In this document: positions 17,432-25,693 of the stretch, piece after piece
Layout: the number at the start of each line of letters is the position of its first letter
Position numbering within the stretch: the first letter of the stretch is position 1
Assembly: GCF_003990725.2 (NCBI RefSeq)
Contig: NZ_CP030064.1
Coordinates: forward strand, 2,542,001 to 2,606,000
Length of the DNA: 64,000 nucleotides
Source of the DNA: Halorubrum sp. PV6
Lineage (GTDB): Archaea > Halobacteriota > Halobacteria > Halobacteriales > Haloferacaceae
Reading direction: 5' to 3'
Notes under the pieces: generated by a model
Databases searched by the model: none
What the model was told of the DNA's origin: nothing
What the model saw: only the letters and a program-made list of their open reading frames with translations
Position numbers and translations under genes: made by a program

Positions 17432-18569
17432 ACTCGATTCGATAACGAAGACGTTTCAGGACGGCAACGAGGAGGTCGTCGCCGTCGACGACATCTCGAT
17501 GTCGATCGACGACGGGGAGTTCCTCGTCGTCGTCGGCCCGTCAGGGTGTGGCAAGTCCACGACGCTGCGGATGATAGCCGGGCTCGAAACGATCACGTCC
17601 GGAACGATCGCGCTCGGCGACCGCGTCATCAACGACGTGAAATCGCAGGACCGGGACATCGCGATGGTGTTCCAGTCGTACGCGCTCTACCCGCATATGA
17701 GCGTCCAAGAGAACATGTCGTTCGGACTGGAGGAGTCGACCGATCTGCCGGACGACGAGATCGCCCGGATGGTGACGGAGACCGGCGAGATGCTCGGTAT
17801 TTCGCCGCTGCTCGACCGCAAGCCGAGCGACCTGTCCGGAGGCCAACAGCAGCGCGTCGCCCTCGGTCGGGCGATCGTCCGCGACCCCGAGGTGTTCCTG
17901 ATGGACGAGCCGCTCAGCAACCTCGACGCGAAGCTCCGCGCGGAGATGCGGACGGAGCTCCAGCGGCTCCAGAACGACCTCGGCGTGACGACGGTGTACG
18001 TCACCCACGACCAGACCGAGGCGATGACGATGGGCGACCGGATCGCCATCCTCGACGGCGGGGAGCTCCAGCAGATCGCGTCGCCGCTGAAGTGTTACCA
18101 CGAGCCGGCGAACCAGTTCGTCGCGAGCTTCCTCGGAGAGCCCTCGATGAACTTCTTCGACGTGTCGCTCGACGGCGACCGCCTGCACGCCGACGCCTTC
18201 GAGTACCCGCTCAGCGACGAGGTACGGGCGAGCCTCGGCGAGACGACCGACCTCGTCATGGGGGTCCGGCCGGAGGCGATCGAACTCGTCGAGACGCAGA
18301 CCGACGCGCACGAGTTCGAGATGACGGTCGACGTCGTCGAGCCGATGGGCGACGAGAACACGGTGTACCTCCACTTCGACCCCGACGCAACCCCCGAAGG
18401 CGCCGAACCGCTCGTCGCGACCATCGACGGGTTCACGCGGGTCAGCGAGGGCGACACGGTGATCGCACACGTGCCGGAGGACGCGATCCACCTCTTCGAC
18501 CGGATCACCGGTGAAGCGCTCCACAATCGGTCGATGGAAGACGCCGCAGACCAGGTCGACCTCGGCTGA
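17418..18569 (+). CDS. Sugar ABC transporter ATP-binding protein (UgpC/MalK family)
   Basis: A 383-residue ATPase that powers the importer. Walker A is VGPSGCGKSTTL (residues about 36-47), Q-loop MVFQSYALYPH, signature LSGGQQQRVALGRA, Walker B VFLMDEPLSNLDAK and H-loop VYVTHDQTEAMTM. The C-terminal third (from about 240) is an OB/TOBE regulatory domain with GVRPEAIEL. This is the complete MalK-type layout. It closes the four-gene transporter cluster. One such ATPase often serves several sugar systems, so specificity is set by the binding protein. Confidence 0.95.
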   Translation: MATLELDSITKTFQDGNEEVVAVDDISMSIDDGEFLVVVGPSGCGKSTTLRMIAGLETITSGTIALGDRVINDVKSQDRDIAMVFQSYALYPHMSVQENMSFGLEESTDLPDDEIARMVTETGEMLGISPLLDRKPSDLSGGQQQRVALGRAIVRDPEVFLMDEPLSNLDAKLRAEMRTELQRLQNDLGVTTVYVTHDQTEAMTMGDRIAILDGGELQQIASPLKCYHEPANQFVASFLGEPSMNFFDVSLDGDRLHADAFEYPLSDEVRASLGETTDLVMGVRPEAIELVETQTDAHEFEMTVDVVEPMGDENTVYLHFDPDATPEGAEPLVATIDGFTRVSEGDTVIAHVPEDAIHLFDRITGEALHNRSMEDAADQVDLG

Positions 18570-18597
18570 GCGGCGCGCGCTGATTTTTTCCGAGCGG

Positions 18598-19278
18598 TCA
18601 CCAGTAGGCGGTCCGATCGACGCCGTCGGCGAGCAGCGCCGCGGCCGCGACGTGCGCGTAGGCGCACCAGCTCAGCGCGAGCAGGGCGGCGACGCTTCGC
18701 GTGGCCGTCGCCGCGAGCGCGCTCCAGGCGACGACGACGAGGACGGTCGCGCCGACCCACGCGAGAAAGTACGTGCTCGACGCCGTCCCGCGGAGCGCGT
18801 CGCGGCTGAGGCCCGCTCGGAGTCCGTCTCGGACGCTCACGACGGCCGCCGCCGGAAAGAGGTAGCCGCAGGCGACGGTGACGAGGAGGGCGGCGGTCGC
18901 GAGCGTCGCGAGAGTGACGCCGCCGAGCGCGTTCGGAACCGACCCGCTCGCGACCACGTAGCCGGCGCCGACCACGGTGACGACTGCGGGGAGCAGGTAG
19001 ACGACGGCGACGCCGGCGACGCGAGCGGCGAGCCGAAGCGTGGCGCGCCGTCGCACGCGAGGGAAGCCGCGACCGGCGAGGACGCCCCCGAGGAGCCCGA
19101 GCCACGCGAACAGCGGGCCGACGGCGACGACGAGCGGCCCGACGAGCGACCAGTCGGGCCAGAGGCGGGCCGCGAACCGGACGAGCGTCCCGCAAAACAG
19201 CAGCGCCGCGAGGCATTTCACGGTGCCGTCCAGTCGCGTTCGGTCGGCGAACGGGTACCGGAGCGCGTCGATGAACAC
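18598..19278 (-). CDS. DUF4013-type membrane protein
   Basis: A 226-residue integral membrane protein with about five or six hydrophobic segments. The N-terminus MFIDALRYPFADRTRLDG resembles archaeal DUF4013 proteins, which begin with a short amphipathic stretch before several membrane helices. Charged loops include FPRVRRRATLRLAARV and SVRDGLRAGLSRDALRG. The function of the family is unknown. It lies convergent to the transporter ATPase and 57 nt beyond the SHOCT gene's stop, on the same strand as that gene and the DUF192 gene. Confidence 0.7.
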   Translation of the reverse strand: MFIDALRYPFADRTRLDGTVKCLAALLFCGTLVRFAARLWPDWSLVGPLVVAVGPLFAWLGLLGGVLAGRGFPRVRRRATLRLAARVAGVAVVYLLPAVVTVVGAGYVVASGSVPNALGGVTLATLATAALLVTVACGYLFPAAAVVSVRDGLRAGLSRDALRGTASSTYFLAWVGATVLVVVAWSALAATATRSVAALLALSWCAYAHVAAAALLADGVDRTAYW

Positions 19279-19335
19279 GTCAGCAACTCTCGCCAGCGCG
19301 GCGTAAAACGGCGCCGGTCGAGTCTGAACGCAGCG

Positions 19336-19749
19336 TCACTCTCGGACGCGCTCGACTTCGCGCCGGAGGCCGTCGCGGACGCGCTCGGCGAGGACGTCGC
19401 TGCTGCTGCGGTCGACCGTCTCCGCGTCTTCGGTCGCCAGGAGCCGGTCGAGTTTGCGCTCGAACTCCGCGTCGTCTATCTCGCCGCGAGCGTAGCGCTC
19501 GCGGAGCGCGCGGAGGGCGGGGTCGGCTGGCGCGTCGGCGTCGTCGCCGTCAGCGTCAGGAACCGGCTTCGTCAGCGTGTGGAAGACGGGCAACAGGACG
19601 AACAGCCCGAAGAACCAGACGAGCGGCAGCGACCACCAGAGGCCGGTTACCAAGGGGGCGGCGACGCCGGCGCCGACGACGAGGACCACGAAGATCCGCC
19701 GCCAGCGGTGGCGAACGTTCCACGCGACCCGGCGGAGCAGACCGGTCAT
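19336..19749 (-). CDS. Membrane protein with C-terminal SHOCT domain
   Basis: A 137-residue protein with two N-terminal membrane helices (residues about 17-57, including LVTGLWWSLPLVWFFGLFVL), an acidic linker DADGDDADAPADP, then a SHOCT motif LRERYARGEIDDAEFERKLD followed by a helical tail. SHOCT domains are short C-terminal oligomerisation-type modules. The first four bases overlap the end of the DUF192 gene upstream, so the two are co-translated. Specific role unknown. Confidence 0.8.
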   Translation of the reverse strand: MTGLLRRVAWNVRHRWRRIFVVLVVGAGVAAPLVTGLWWSLPLVWFFGLFVLLPVFHTLTKPVPDADGDDADAPADPALRALRERYARGEIDDAEFERKLDRLLATEDAETVDRSSSDVLAERVRDGLRREVERVRE

Positions 19750-20291
19750 GTCTGAGTCGACGCCTGCGAAGGTGAAATCGGTTTCGTCGCGGCCGACGCG
19801 CGGGTCGCAGCGGCGATTCGGTCGAATCGGAGCCGGTCGCCGGGGGTGACGCCGTGTCGCTCGGTCCAGCCGCGGGGCACTTCGAGGACGTACCGGCCGG
19901 TGCCCGTGTACCGGGTGTACGGGCGCCGTTCGGGCGTCGCCTCGTGGATTCGGGTGACGGTGCCGTTGGGCGCGACGAAGAGGATATCGAGTCCGAACGA
20001 CATCCCGCGCATGACGTAGGCGCGCTCGGCGGACCGGTCGTGGACGAACAGCATCCCCTCGTCGTCGGCCAACTCGTCGGTCGCGGAGAGGCCGACGTAC
20101 TGCTTGCGGAACCCGTCTGCGACCCGTGCCTCGACCGTCGCGAGCGAGGCGCCCGTCTCGCCGTCGACGACCTCGACCGTCGTCGTCTCGTAGTCAGCGA
20201 CGAGCAGGGCCGGGTTCGCCGCGAGCGCGGCGACAGACAGGAGGGAGACACCGGCGAGTGTGCCGACGATGACGAGCAAGCGGCGGTTCAC
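19746..20291 (-). CDS. Exported DUF192 protein
   Basis: A 181-residue protein with an N-terminal signal or anchor (LLVIVGTLAGVSLLSVAALA) followed by a DUF192 domain (residues about 40-160). Typical DUF192 features are QYVGLSATDEL, GMLFVHDRSAERAYVMRGM, DILFVAPNGTVTRIHEA and the end segment GRYVLEVPRGWTERHGV...GDRL. The domain faces outside. It is known structurally but has no assigned activity. It precedes the SHOCT gene with a 4-nt overlap. Confidence 0.85.
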   Translation of the reverse strand: MNRRLLVIVGTLAGVSLLSVAALAANPALLVADYETTTVEVVDGETGASLATVEARVADGFRKQYVGLSATDELADDEGMLFVHDRSAERAYVMRGMSFGLDILFVAPNGTVTRIHEATPERRPYTRYTGTGRYVLEVPRGWTERHGVTPGDRLRFDRIAAATRASAATKPISPSQASTQT

Positions 20292-20352
20292 AGTCGACTC
20301 TGGCGGGCCAGAAAGAAACCGTTTTCCGCTCCCGGCGGGTTTGAAATCGTGA

Positions 20353-20426
20353 GGGCTCGTGGTCTAGCTGGTCATGACGCGGCCTTTACAAGGCTGAGGT
20401 CGGCGGTTCGAACCCGCCCGAGCCCA
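20353..20426 (+). tRNA. tRNA-Val (anticodon TAC)
   Basis: A 74-nt cloverleaf without intron or encoded CCA. Acceptor GGGCTCG pairs with CGAGCCC. The anticodon stem CGGCC/GGCTG (one G-T pair) encloses loop TTTACAA with anticodon TAC. The T arm is GGCGG-TTCGAAC-CCGCC, and the discriminator base is A at 20426. The D stem has one mismatch (T-T). The anticodon assigns valine. Confidence 0.93.
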
Positions 20427-20431
20427 CTTGT

Positions 20432-20462
20432 CGGCGCCGCGAACAATTCGTGAGCGGCGCCG
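20432..20462 (+). terminator. Hairpin just downstream of tRNA-Val
   Basis: CGGCGCCGC and GCGGCGCCG form a perfect 9-bp stem around a 13-nt loop, 5 nt after the tRNA end. There is no T run after it, so it may be a processing signal or antiterminator rather than a terminator. Confidence 0.35.
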
Positions 20463-20476
20463 CTGTGACTGTTTGA

Positions 20477-20494
20477 GGGCGGGTTCGAACCGCC
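20477..20494 (-). repeat. Inverted copy of the tRNA-Val T arm
   Basis: On the minus strand this 18-nt stretch reads GGCGGTTCGAACCCGCCC, identical to 20402-20419 of the tRNA-Val gene. The flanks do not form a second tRNA on either strand. Confidence 0.6.
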
Positions 20495-20578
20495 TGTCGG
20501 ACTGCTGCGCCCGAAGCGCGTCCGATCTGTCCGAAATCGGCCACAGCGTTTTGTACACTCGCCGTGACGGTGCTGCGT

Positions 20579-21247
20579 ATGGTCGATGAAACCGTCCACG
20601 AATCGCGGGAATCACGGAGCCGACAGGCGCTCGCGACCTACTTTCGGCGCATCGCAGCGGCGCTCGGCCGAGGGGAACCGGTTCCCGTCGACGACGCCGG
20701 CACGGTGACCGTCGATCCGCCGGCGGAGCAGGCGGTCGAAGTCGAACTCGAACGCGAAGACGACGCGGTACGCTTCGAACTCGAGATGGAGTGGCCGGAG
20801 GCGGAGGGGGAAATCGACGCCGACGCCGACGCGAGCAAGGCGGACTTCGAACTGTACGAGGACACCGCCGGCAAGTGGCGGTGGCGGCTCACCCACGTCA
20901 ACGGGAACATCATCGCCGACGGCGGCGAGGGGTACTCCGACAAGCGCGACGCCAAGGCTGGAATCGAGAGCGTCCAGCGAAACGCGGCGGGCGCCCACGT
21001 GGTCGACGCCGACGCCGACGAGGAGGCGCCGGACGACGGGGGGAGCAACGCGACGTTCGAGCTGTTCCGTGATGCGGCGGAGAAACACCGCTGGCGGCTC
21101 ACCCACGACAACGGGAACATCATCGCCGACAGCGGGCAGGGGTACGCCTCCAAACAGAAGGCGGAACAGGGGCTCGAAAGCGTGAAATCGAACGCGGTCG
21201 GCGCTGCCGTCAACGAGTCGTCCCCGGACGACGCGACGACGGAGTAA
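20579..21247 (+). CDS. amphi-Trp domain protein with two DUF1508 (YegP-like) repeats
   Basis: A 222-residue soluble acidic protein. Residues about 1-80 form an amphi-Trp-type domain (VDETVHESRESRSRQALATY start; VRFELEMEW end). Two DUF1508 units follow: FELYEDTAGKWRWRLTH..NGNIIADGGEGYSDK (about 92-145) and FELFRDAAEKHRWRLTH..NGNIIADSGQGYASK (about 160-212). These form pseudo-dimeric YegP folds. The repeats are also close at the DNA level, suggesting an internal duplication. Function is unknown. MVDETV is chosen over an ATG 15 nt upstream. Confidence 0.85.
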   Translation: MVDETVHESRESRSRQALATYFRRIAAALGRGEPVPVDDAGTVTVDPPAEQAVEVELEREDDAVRFELEMEWPEAEGEIDADADASKADFELYEDTAGKWRWRLTHVNGNIIADGGEGYSDKRDAKAGIESVQRNAAGAHVVDADADEEAPDDGGSNATFELFRDAAEKHRWRLTHDNGNIIADSGQGYASKQKAEQGLESVKSNAVGAAVNESSPDDATTE

Positions 21248-21366
21248 GCGGCGGGCGCGTCGACGCCGCGTCAAAGCCGGCGGCGATCGGGCGCCGAGCA
21301 GCGCGGCGGGAACCTCGCCGCGGACCGCACCGCTTATTCGCCGCCCGTTGCTACCTCGGGCCGGAC

Positions 21367-22527
21367 ATGGACGCGCTCGACGCCAAGTACCCGTTCTTCG
21401 CGACCGCCCGAGAGGCGGTCGCGGACGCCGCGGTGTCGCTGCCGGAGCTCGTCGCGGCCGACGCGCCGGCGGTCAAGCGCGCACGCGAACGCGTCGAACG
21501 CGCCTTACTCGACGGGACTATCGTCTCCGAGAGCGGCGCCTTCCCCGCCGAGTCGGCGTACGACGTGCAGGCCGAGCTGCTCTCGTACCCGATCGCGCGG
21601 ATCCTGGTCTCGCTTTTGGACTCACAGCCCGCCATCGAGAAGTACGCCGCGGCGGAGGCGTCGACGGCGATACATCGGATCCGCGAGGACCTCGCGACGG
21701 ACGGCGAACTGCGATCGATGTCGACGCCGACCGTCGACCTCGACGACGTGCTCGCCGAGTTCGACCTCGCTGACGCGGTGCGGGCGGAGCCGGTTCGACC
21801 GAGCGCGGGAGCCGGCGGTCCGGCCGGGGCGGGAGCCGGATCACAGAGCGGGCGCGACCCGGATCAGTACTGGATCGGCGTGGGGCCGTACCTCCGGCTC
21901 ACGTCGCCGTCGTGGGGGCCGTCGTGGCGGCTCGTCAACCGCGCGCTCGCCGACGGGGAGGTCCGGGTGTCGCGCGAGGAGCTGTTAGACGCGCTCGAGG
22001 CCGCGATCGAAGACCGAGTCGGGGAGGGGCTCCCGTTCGAACTGGCGGCCGGCGAGGGTATCGCGGCCGAGCTGGAGTCCGGCGTCGCGGATCTCAAGCG
22101 ACTGCTCTCCGAGCGGACGTACTCGGGCCCCGTCGACGTGGTCGCGCCGGACCTGTTCCCGCCCTGTATGCAGAACCTGATCGCGAAGACGGAGCGCGGG
22201 ACGGATCTGACCCCGCCGGAGTCGTTCGCGCTGATGGCGTTTCTCGTCGGGATCGGGATGTCGCCCGACGAAGTGGTCGCGTTCTGTGCCGACACGAGCC
22301 TCGACGCCGAAGGAATTCGCTACCAGACCGAGTACTTAAGCGACGACCGAGGCAGCCAGTACCCACCGCCGACCTGCGAGACGCTCGCGAACTACGGTAT
22401 CTGTCACAACGAAGACGACCACATGCAGGTCGCCGCCGACCCGCTCGCCTACTACGAGACGCGCGTGGAGGAGGCCGAGAGCGTGACTGACTGGCGGGAA
22501 CAGCACGCGGCGGCGGACGGCAAGTGA
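21367..22527 (+). CDS. priL: DNA primase large subunit PriL
   Basis: A 386-residue regulatory subunit of archaeal/eukaryotic primase, which with PriS makes primers. The N-terminal helical part begins MDALDAKYPFFATAREAV. The C-terminal domain holds the four cysteines of the Fe-S cluster: FPPCMQN, VAFCADT, PPTCETLANYGIC (two cysteines). A low-complexity Gly/Ala linker (residues about 145-165) separates the domains. The length is normal for haloarchaea. It is followed closely by a small convergent membrane gene; the primase small subunit is not in the window. Confidence 0.95.
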   Translation: MDALDAKYPFFATAREAVADAAVSLPELVAADAPAVKRARERVERALLDGTIVSESGAFPAESAYDVQAELLSYPIARILVSLLDSQPAIEKYAAAEASTAIHRIREDLATDGELRSMSTPTVDLDDVLAEFDLADAVRAEPVRPSAGAGGPAGAGAGSQSGRDPDQYWIGVGPYLRLTSPSWGPSWRLVNRALADGEVRVSREELLDALEAAIEDRVGEGLPFELAAGEGIAAELESGVADLKRLLSERTYSGPVDVVAPDLFPPCMQNLIAKTERGTDLTPPESFALMAFLVGIGMSPDEVVAFCADTSLDAEGIRYQTEYLSDDRGSQYPPPTCETLANYGICHNEDDHMQVAADPLAYYETRVEEAESVTDWREQHAAADGK

Positions 22528-22557
22528 CAGGACGGAAAAAGGACCGCAGGCGGGTCG

Positions 22558-22791
22558 TTACGCGTCGTCGCCTTTGCGGATCAGGTACGCGCCGACGAGC
22601 GCCATCAACAGCACGAATCCGGTGAGCAGTCCGACCAGCGCGATGGCGCCGGTGCTCGTCAGTTCGATCGCGTCGGCGCTCGGCAGTTCGCGACCGAACG
22701 CGGTCCCGACGCCGACCAACCCAACGACGAAGACAGCGGCCGCCGACAGCGAGACCAGAATCTGTCGGCGGAGTTCCGCGTCGATTTCCAT
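22558..22791 (-). CDS. Small two-helix membrane protein next to priL
   Basis: A 77-residue protein with an acidic N-terminus (MEIDAELRRQ) and two hydrophobic segments (about 11-31 and 49-70), ending YLIRKGDDA. It is convergent with priL (30 nt between stops). An A/T run near 22812-22820 sits about 25 nt upstream of the ATG and could be the TATA element of a leaderless gene. The family is unknown to me beyond haloarchaeal conservation beside priL, which I recall but cannot verify. Confidence 0.6.
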   Translation of the reverse strand: MEIDAELRRQILVSLSAAAVFVVGLVGVGTAFGRELPSADAIELTSTGAIALVGLLTGFVLLMALVGAYLIRKGDDA

Positions 22792-23060
22792 GCCAGCGAG
22801 TTCCCGTCGCCGCTAAAAAAGGACTTCGATGAGGGCGGCAGCGGCGGTGAGCCGTGCGCGAGCGAGACGAGCCGTGTCGAGAGTCGATCACGCAGACGGC
22901 GGAAAGTGGCCCACCCGGAGGGCAAAAGAGCGTCGCGCGGGCCCCGCACGCGAGGCGGACGGCGCCGCGGTCGGGAGACGGTCGGGGAGAGTTCGGGTGA
23001 CAAATGGGGACTATCCCTCGACCGGAGAGAGCGTGTTAGAGTACCGCACGACCGACCGGC

Positions 23061-23252
23061 TCACCCGGCGAGGTGAGTGATGTCCCGGCGGAGCGTGTAC
23101 CCTTTCGGCACCCCGACGGCGCCGAGGCAGTCGTCGCACAGGGCTCGCTCGTAGTCTCGGTTCGTCTCTTTTTCGAGCAGCGAGACGTTCTCGATGGGGA
23201 ACACCGACTCGCACCGATCGCACTCGACTTTGTCGCCGTCGACAATCTTCAT
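23061..23252 (-). CDS. Small zinc-ribbon protein
   Basis: A 63-residue protein with two CxxC motifs, VECDRCESVFP and ALCDDCLGAVG, spaced for one zinc site, typical of small haloarchaeal zinc-finger proteins. The ATG follows a TATA box at 23275-23284 by about 27 nt, so the mRNA is leaderless; the GTG one codon upstream is unlikely. Function not known. Confidence 0.75.
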   Translation of the reverse strand: MKIVDGDKVECDRCESVFPIENVSLLEKETNRDYERALCDDCLGAVGVPKGYTLRRDITHLAG

Positions 23253-23274
23253 CACGGTTCAGTTCCCGAGATCC

Positions 23275-23284
23275 GTATATAAAT
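23275..23284 (-). promoter_or_regulatory. TATA box of the small zinc-ribbon gene
   Basis: On the minus strand it reads ATTTATATAC, centred 27 nt before the ATG at 23252, the standard spacing for leaderless haloarchaeal transcripts. Confidence 0.6.
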
Positions 23285-23368
23285 TCGCGGACGGCGTTAT
23301 CACTCCGGATAGCGAGTTCATAAAGAGAGGGTCGGTTAACGCGGTCGGAGCGTCGGGAGTTCCCGGCG

Positions 23369-23707
23369 TTAGCCGAAGAGCTCGCCGAGGCCCTCGCCGC
23401 CGTCGTCTTCGTCTTCGTCGTCGTCGTCGTCCGCCTCGTCGGCGGCTTCCTCGGCCTCGTCGGCCTCGTCGGCCTCGTCTGCCTCGTCGGCGTCAGCGGA
23501 GCCGCCCGCGGCGGCGCCGGCGGCGGGAGCCGCGGCGGCCGTCTGGATGGCCTCTTCGATGTCGACGTCTTCCAGCGCGGCGACGAGCGCCTTGACGCGG
23601 GATTCCTCGACGTCGACGCCGGCGGCTTCGAGCACGCCGGTGACGTTTTCTTCGTTGATCTCTTCGCCAGTCTCGTTCAGGATGAGCGCAGCGTAAACGT
23701 ATTCCAT
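23369..23707 (-). CDS. rpl12: Ribosomal stalk protein P1 (archaeal L12)
   Basis: A 112-residue P1/L12 stalk protein. The N-terminal dimerisation domain ([21 protein letters not shown] to about residue 65) is followed by an Ala-rich hinge, a highly acidic Glu/Asp tract (about 72-103) and the conserved C-terminus EGLGELFG, which contacts translation GTPases. It is last in the rpl1-rplP0-rpl12 operon, 18 nt after rplP0. The C-terminal tail is nearly the same as that of P0, as in all archaea. Confidence 0.97.
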   Translation of the reverse strand: MEYVYAALILNETGEEINEENVTGVLEAAGVDVEESRVKALVAALEDVDIEEAIQTAAAAPAAGAAAGGSADADEADEADEADEAEEAADEADDDDDEDEDDGGEGLGELFG

Positions 23708-23725
23708 TGGTGTATCCTCGTAGTG

Positions 23726-24769
23726 TTATCCGAACATCGCGCCGAGACCCTCGCCGCCGTCGTCGTCGCCATCGTCGTCGGCGTCGTCGGCGTCGGCTGC
23801 CTCAGCATCGTCCGTGTCGTCTTCTTCCTCCGCCTGTTCTGCTGTTTCGGTGTCGTCCGTCTCGGGAGCCGGGGCGGCTTCGACGCCCTGTAGCTCCTCG
23901 GGAAGCGCCTCGTCGTCGTCGATCTGCGCCGCGAGCGCGCGGAGCTGGGCGTCGGCCTTCCCGATGAGGTCGGGCACGACGTCCGGGCTCTCGATCTCCG
24001 CGAACAGGCCGACCGACTTGGCCTCGCCGGAGGCCTTCGCGAGAAGGGTCCCGGCGGTGGCGGCGGTCGGGTACGCGGCGTTGACGGAGAGGTTCCGCGC
24101 GGCGGCGGCCGCCGAGCGGAGGTCCGCCTCGTACTCCTCGACGTCGATTTCCAGCTCGTCCGGCTCGAACAGGACGCCCTCGGAGTAGACGCCCTTGAGG
24201 TCGAGCCCGACTTCCTTCGGCTCGATGCCGAGTTCGGTCAGGACGTTGGCGAGGTCGTCGTCGACGACTTCGCCCTCGTCGAGGACCTGTGAGTCCTCGG
24301 TGACCATGATCGAGCCGTCCTGGATGCGCGCGGCGGCTCCGACGGTCTGGAGCTCGCCGACGAACGGGCCGGGGTCGACGCCCGTGTCACCCTCGGGGAT
24401 GACGACGGCGTTGGGGGCGACCTCGCCCGCGTTGATCGGGGCGGGCGTCTTCGAGGCCTCCAACTGCTTGAAGAGGCCGAAGGGGTTGTCGTTCGTGCCG
24501 ATGAGCGCGACCTGTCCAGAGACGTACTGGGTCAGGTCCTCGACGCCGTCGTTGACGGCTTCGAGCGCGCGAACGGTGAGCGTGTTGCGGCTCATCCGAA
24601 CGTCGGCGGAGCCGTGCAGCTCGCGGCGCATGGCCTGAAGCTGACGGCTCGGGATGCCGGCGACGCCGACGATCCCGACGGAGTTGAACGACTCGATGAA
24701 ATCGACGAGCTCGTCGACTTCCTCCTGTTTCCACTCCGGAATCGTCTCGGTTTGACGAACCGAGCTCAT
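23726..24769 (-). CDS. rplP0: Ribosomal protein P0 (uL10)
   Basis: A 347-residue stalk base protein that binds 23S rRNA and carries P1 dimers. The N-terminal rRNA-binding domain starts [20 protein letters not shown], with [19 protein letters not shown]. Spine helices for P1 docking lie near residues 215-290. An acidic tail ends EGLGAMFG. Its ATG overlaps the rpl1 stop (ATGA), giving translational coupling and stoichiometric synthesis. Confidence 0.97.
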   Translation of the reverse strand: MSSVRQTETIPEWKQEEVDELVDFIESFNSVGIVGVAGIPSRQLQAMRRELHGSADVRMSRNTLTVRALEAVNDGVEDLTQYVSGQVALIGTNDNPFGLFKQLEASKTPAPINAGEVAPNAVVIPEGDTGVDPGPFVGELQTVGAAARIQDGSIMVTEDSQVLDEGEVVDDDLANVLTELGIEPKEVGLDLKGVYSEGVLFEPDELEIDVEEYEADLRSAAAAARNLSVNAAYPTAATAGTLLAKASGEAKSVGLFAEIESPDVVPDLIGKADAQLRALAAQIDDDEALPEELQGVEAAPAPETDDTETAEQAEEEDDTDDAEAADADDADDDGDDDGGEGLGAMFG

Positions 24770-25404
24770 ACGGGCACCTCCTTCGCGGGACCCATCGTGG
24801 TCTTCACGTAGATCCCGTCGATGTTGAGCGGCCCCTTCTCGAGGCTCGCTTCGAGTCGGCGGATGATGACGTCGATGTTGTCCGAGATCGCGTCGGGGCC
24901 CATATCCTCGGCACCGACACGAGTGTGGAACGTGCGCCGGTCACGCGACCGGAGCTGCACCGTGTTTTTCATCCGATTGACTGTGTCGACGATGTCGTCG
25001 TCCGGCTGCAGTGGGGTAGGCATCTTCCCGCGCGGACCGAGGACGGTACCGAGGTACCGACCGATGTCCTGCATCAGGTTGGCCTCTGCGACGAAGAAGT
25101 CGGTCTCGCCGGCCAGATCCTTAGCGCGGTCGTCGTCGTCTCCGAGGTCCTCGAGGTCGTCGCTGTCAAGCACTTGATCAGCAACTTCCTGAGCGCGGAC
25201 GGCGGTTTCGCCCTCCGCGAAGACGACAATCTGTGTCTCCTGCCCCGTTCCAGCCGGCAGCACGACGGACTCGTCGATGCGGTTCGACGGATCGTTGAGG
25301 TCGAGATCTCGCAGGTTGATAGCGATGTCCACGGTCTCGCGGAAGTTCCGCTCGGGCGCATCGTCGAGTGCGAGGGTTACGGCCTCTTGTATTGTGTCTG
25401 CCAT
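24766..25404 (-). CDS. rpl1: Ribosomal protein L1 (uL1)
   Basis: A 212-residue L1 protein of the 50S L1 stalk. The start is [20 protein letters not shown]; the much longer open frame upstream runs through the leader and was rejected. The family signature is seen near residues 115-130 ([20 protein letters not shown]) and the rRNA-binding C-terminus [19 protein letters not shown]. It is the first gene of the stalk operon. In haloarchaea and methanogens L1 represses its own mRNA by binding a leader structure that imitates its rRNA site; a candidate hairpin lies at 25443-25467. Confidence 0.97.
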   Translation of the reverse strand: MADTIQEAVTLALDDAPERNFRETVDIAINLRDLDLNDPSNRIDESVVLPAGTGQETQIVVFAEGETAVRAQEVADQVLDSDDLEDLGDDDDRAKDLAGETDFFVAEANLMQDIGRYLGTVLGPRGKMPTPLQPDDDIVDTVNRMKNTVQLRSRDRRTFHTRVGAEDMGPDAISDNIDVIIRRLEASLEKGPLNIDGIYVKTTMGPAKEVPV

Positions 25405-25442
25405 TTTCACCTCCGTAGTACGCAGGTCGCTCCTACGGGTCA

Positions 25443-25467
25443 GTGAAACAGGCGAAGCCTGTCTCAC
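25443..25467 (-). promoter_or_regulatory. Leader hairpin of the rpl1 operon, candidate L1 autoregulatory site
   Basis: In the rpl1 transcript this region can form an 11-bp stem (one G-U pair) closed by a 3-nt loop, about 40-60 nt before the rpl1 ATG. Known haloarchaeal L1 operons have a leader structure resembling the L1 site of 23S rRNA. I did not confirm the internal-loop consensus here. Confidence 0.45.
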
Positions 25468-25486
25468 CGGAGAGTGGTCCATCGGA

Positions 25487-25497
25487 GGTTTAAAAGC
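25487..25497 (-). promoter_or_regulatory. TATA box of the rpl1-rplP0-rpl12 operon
   Basis: GCTTTTAAACC on the minus strand, about 85-90 nt upstream of the rpl1 ATG, placing the transcript start near 25465 and giving a leader of about 60 nt. This is long for a haloarchaeal gene and consistent with leader regulation. Confidence 0.5.
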
Positions 25498-25693
25498 GTC
25501 GAACCGCCGTTCGGCGTGTGAACCGGCGACAGGGCGCGTACGGGCGGTCGAGCGGGGGCCGCGCCGGGCGCCGACGGCGACCCGAACCGCGCGGTATCGA
25601 CACGCGTCGAAGGCGAAAACGTCGCATAGGGGAACCCTTTTGATGCCACTCTCCGACCGACGAGGTAATGACTCAGGGTGGTCCGGCGTGACG

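Noticed and set aside
20477-20560. Second tRNA on the minus strand suggested by the T-arm-like sequence
   Set aside because: No acceptor pairing, D arm or anticodon arm can be formed around it.
25667-25690. A 7-codon frame (MTQGGPA) ahead of pccB as a leader peptide
   Set aside because: Too short to judge, and the likely pccB start at 25694 does not require it.
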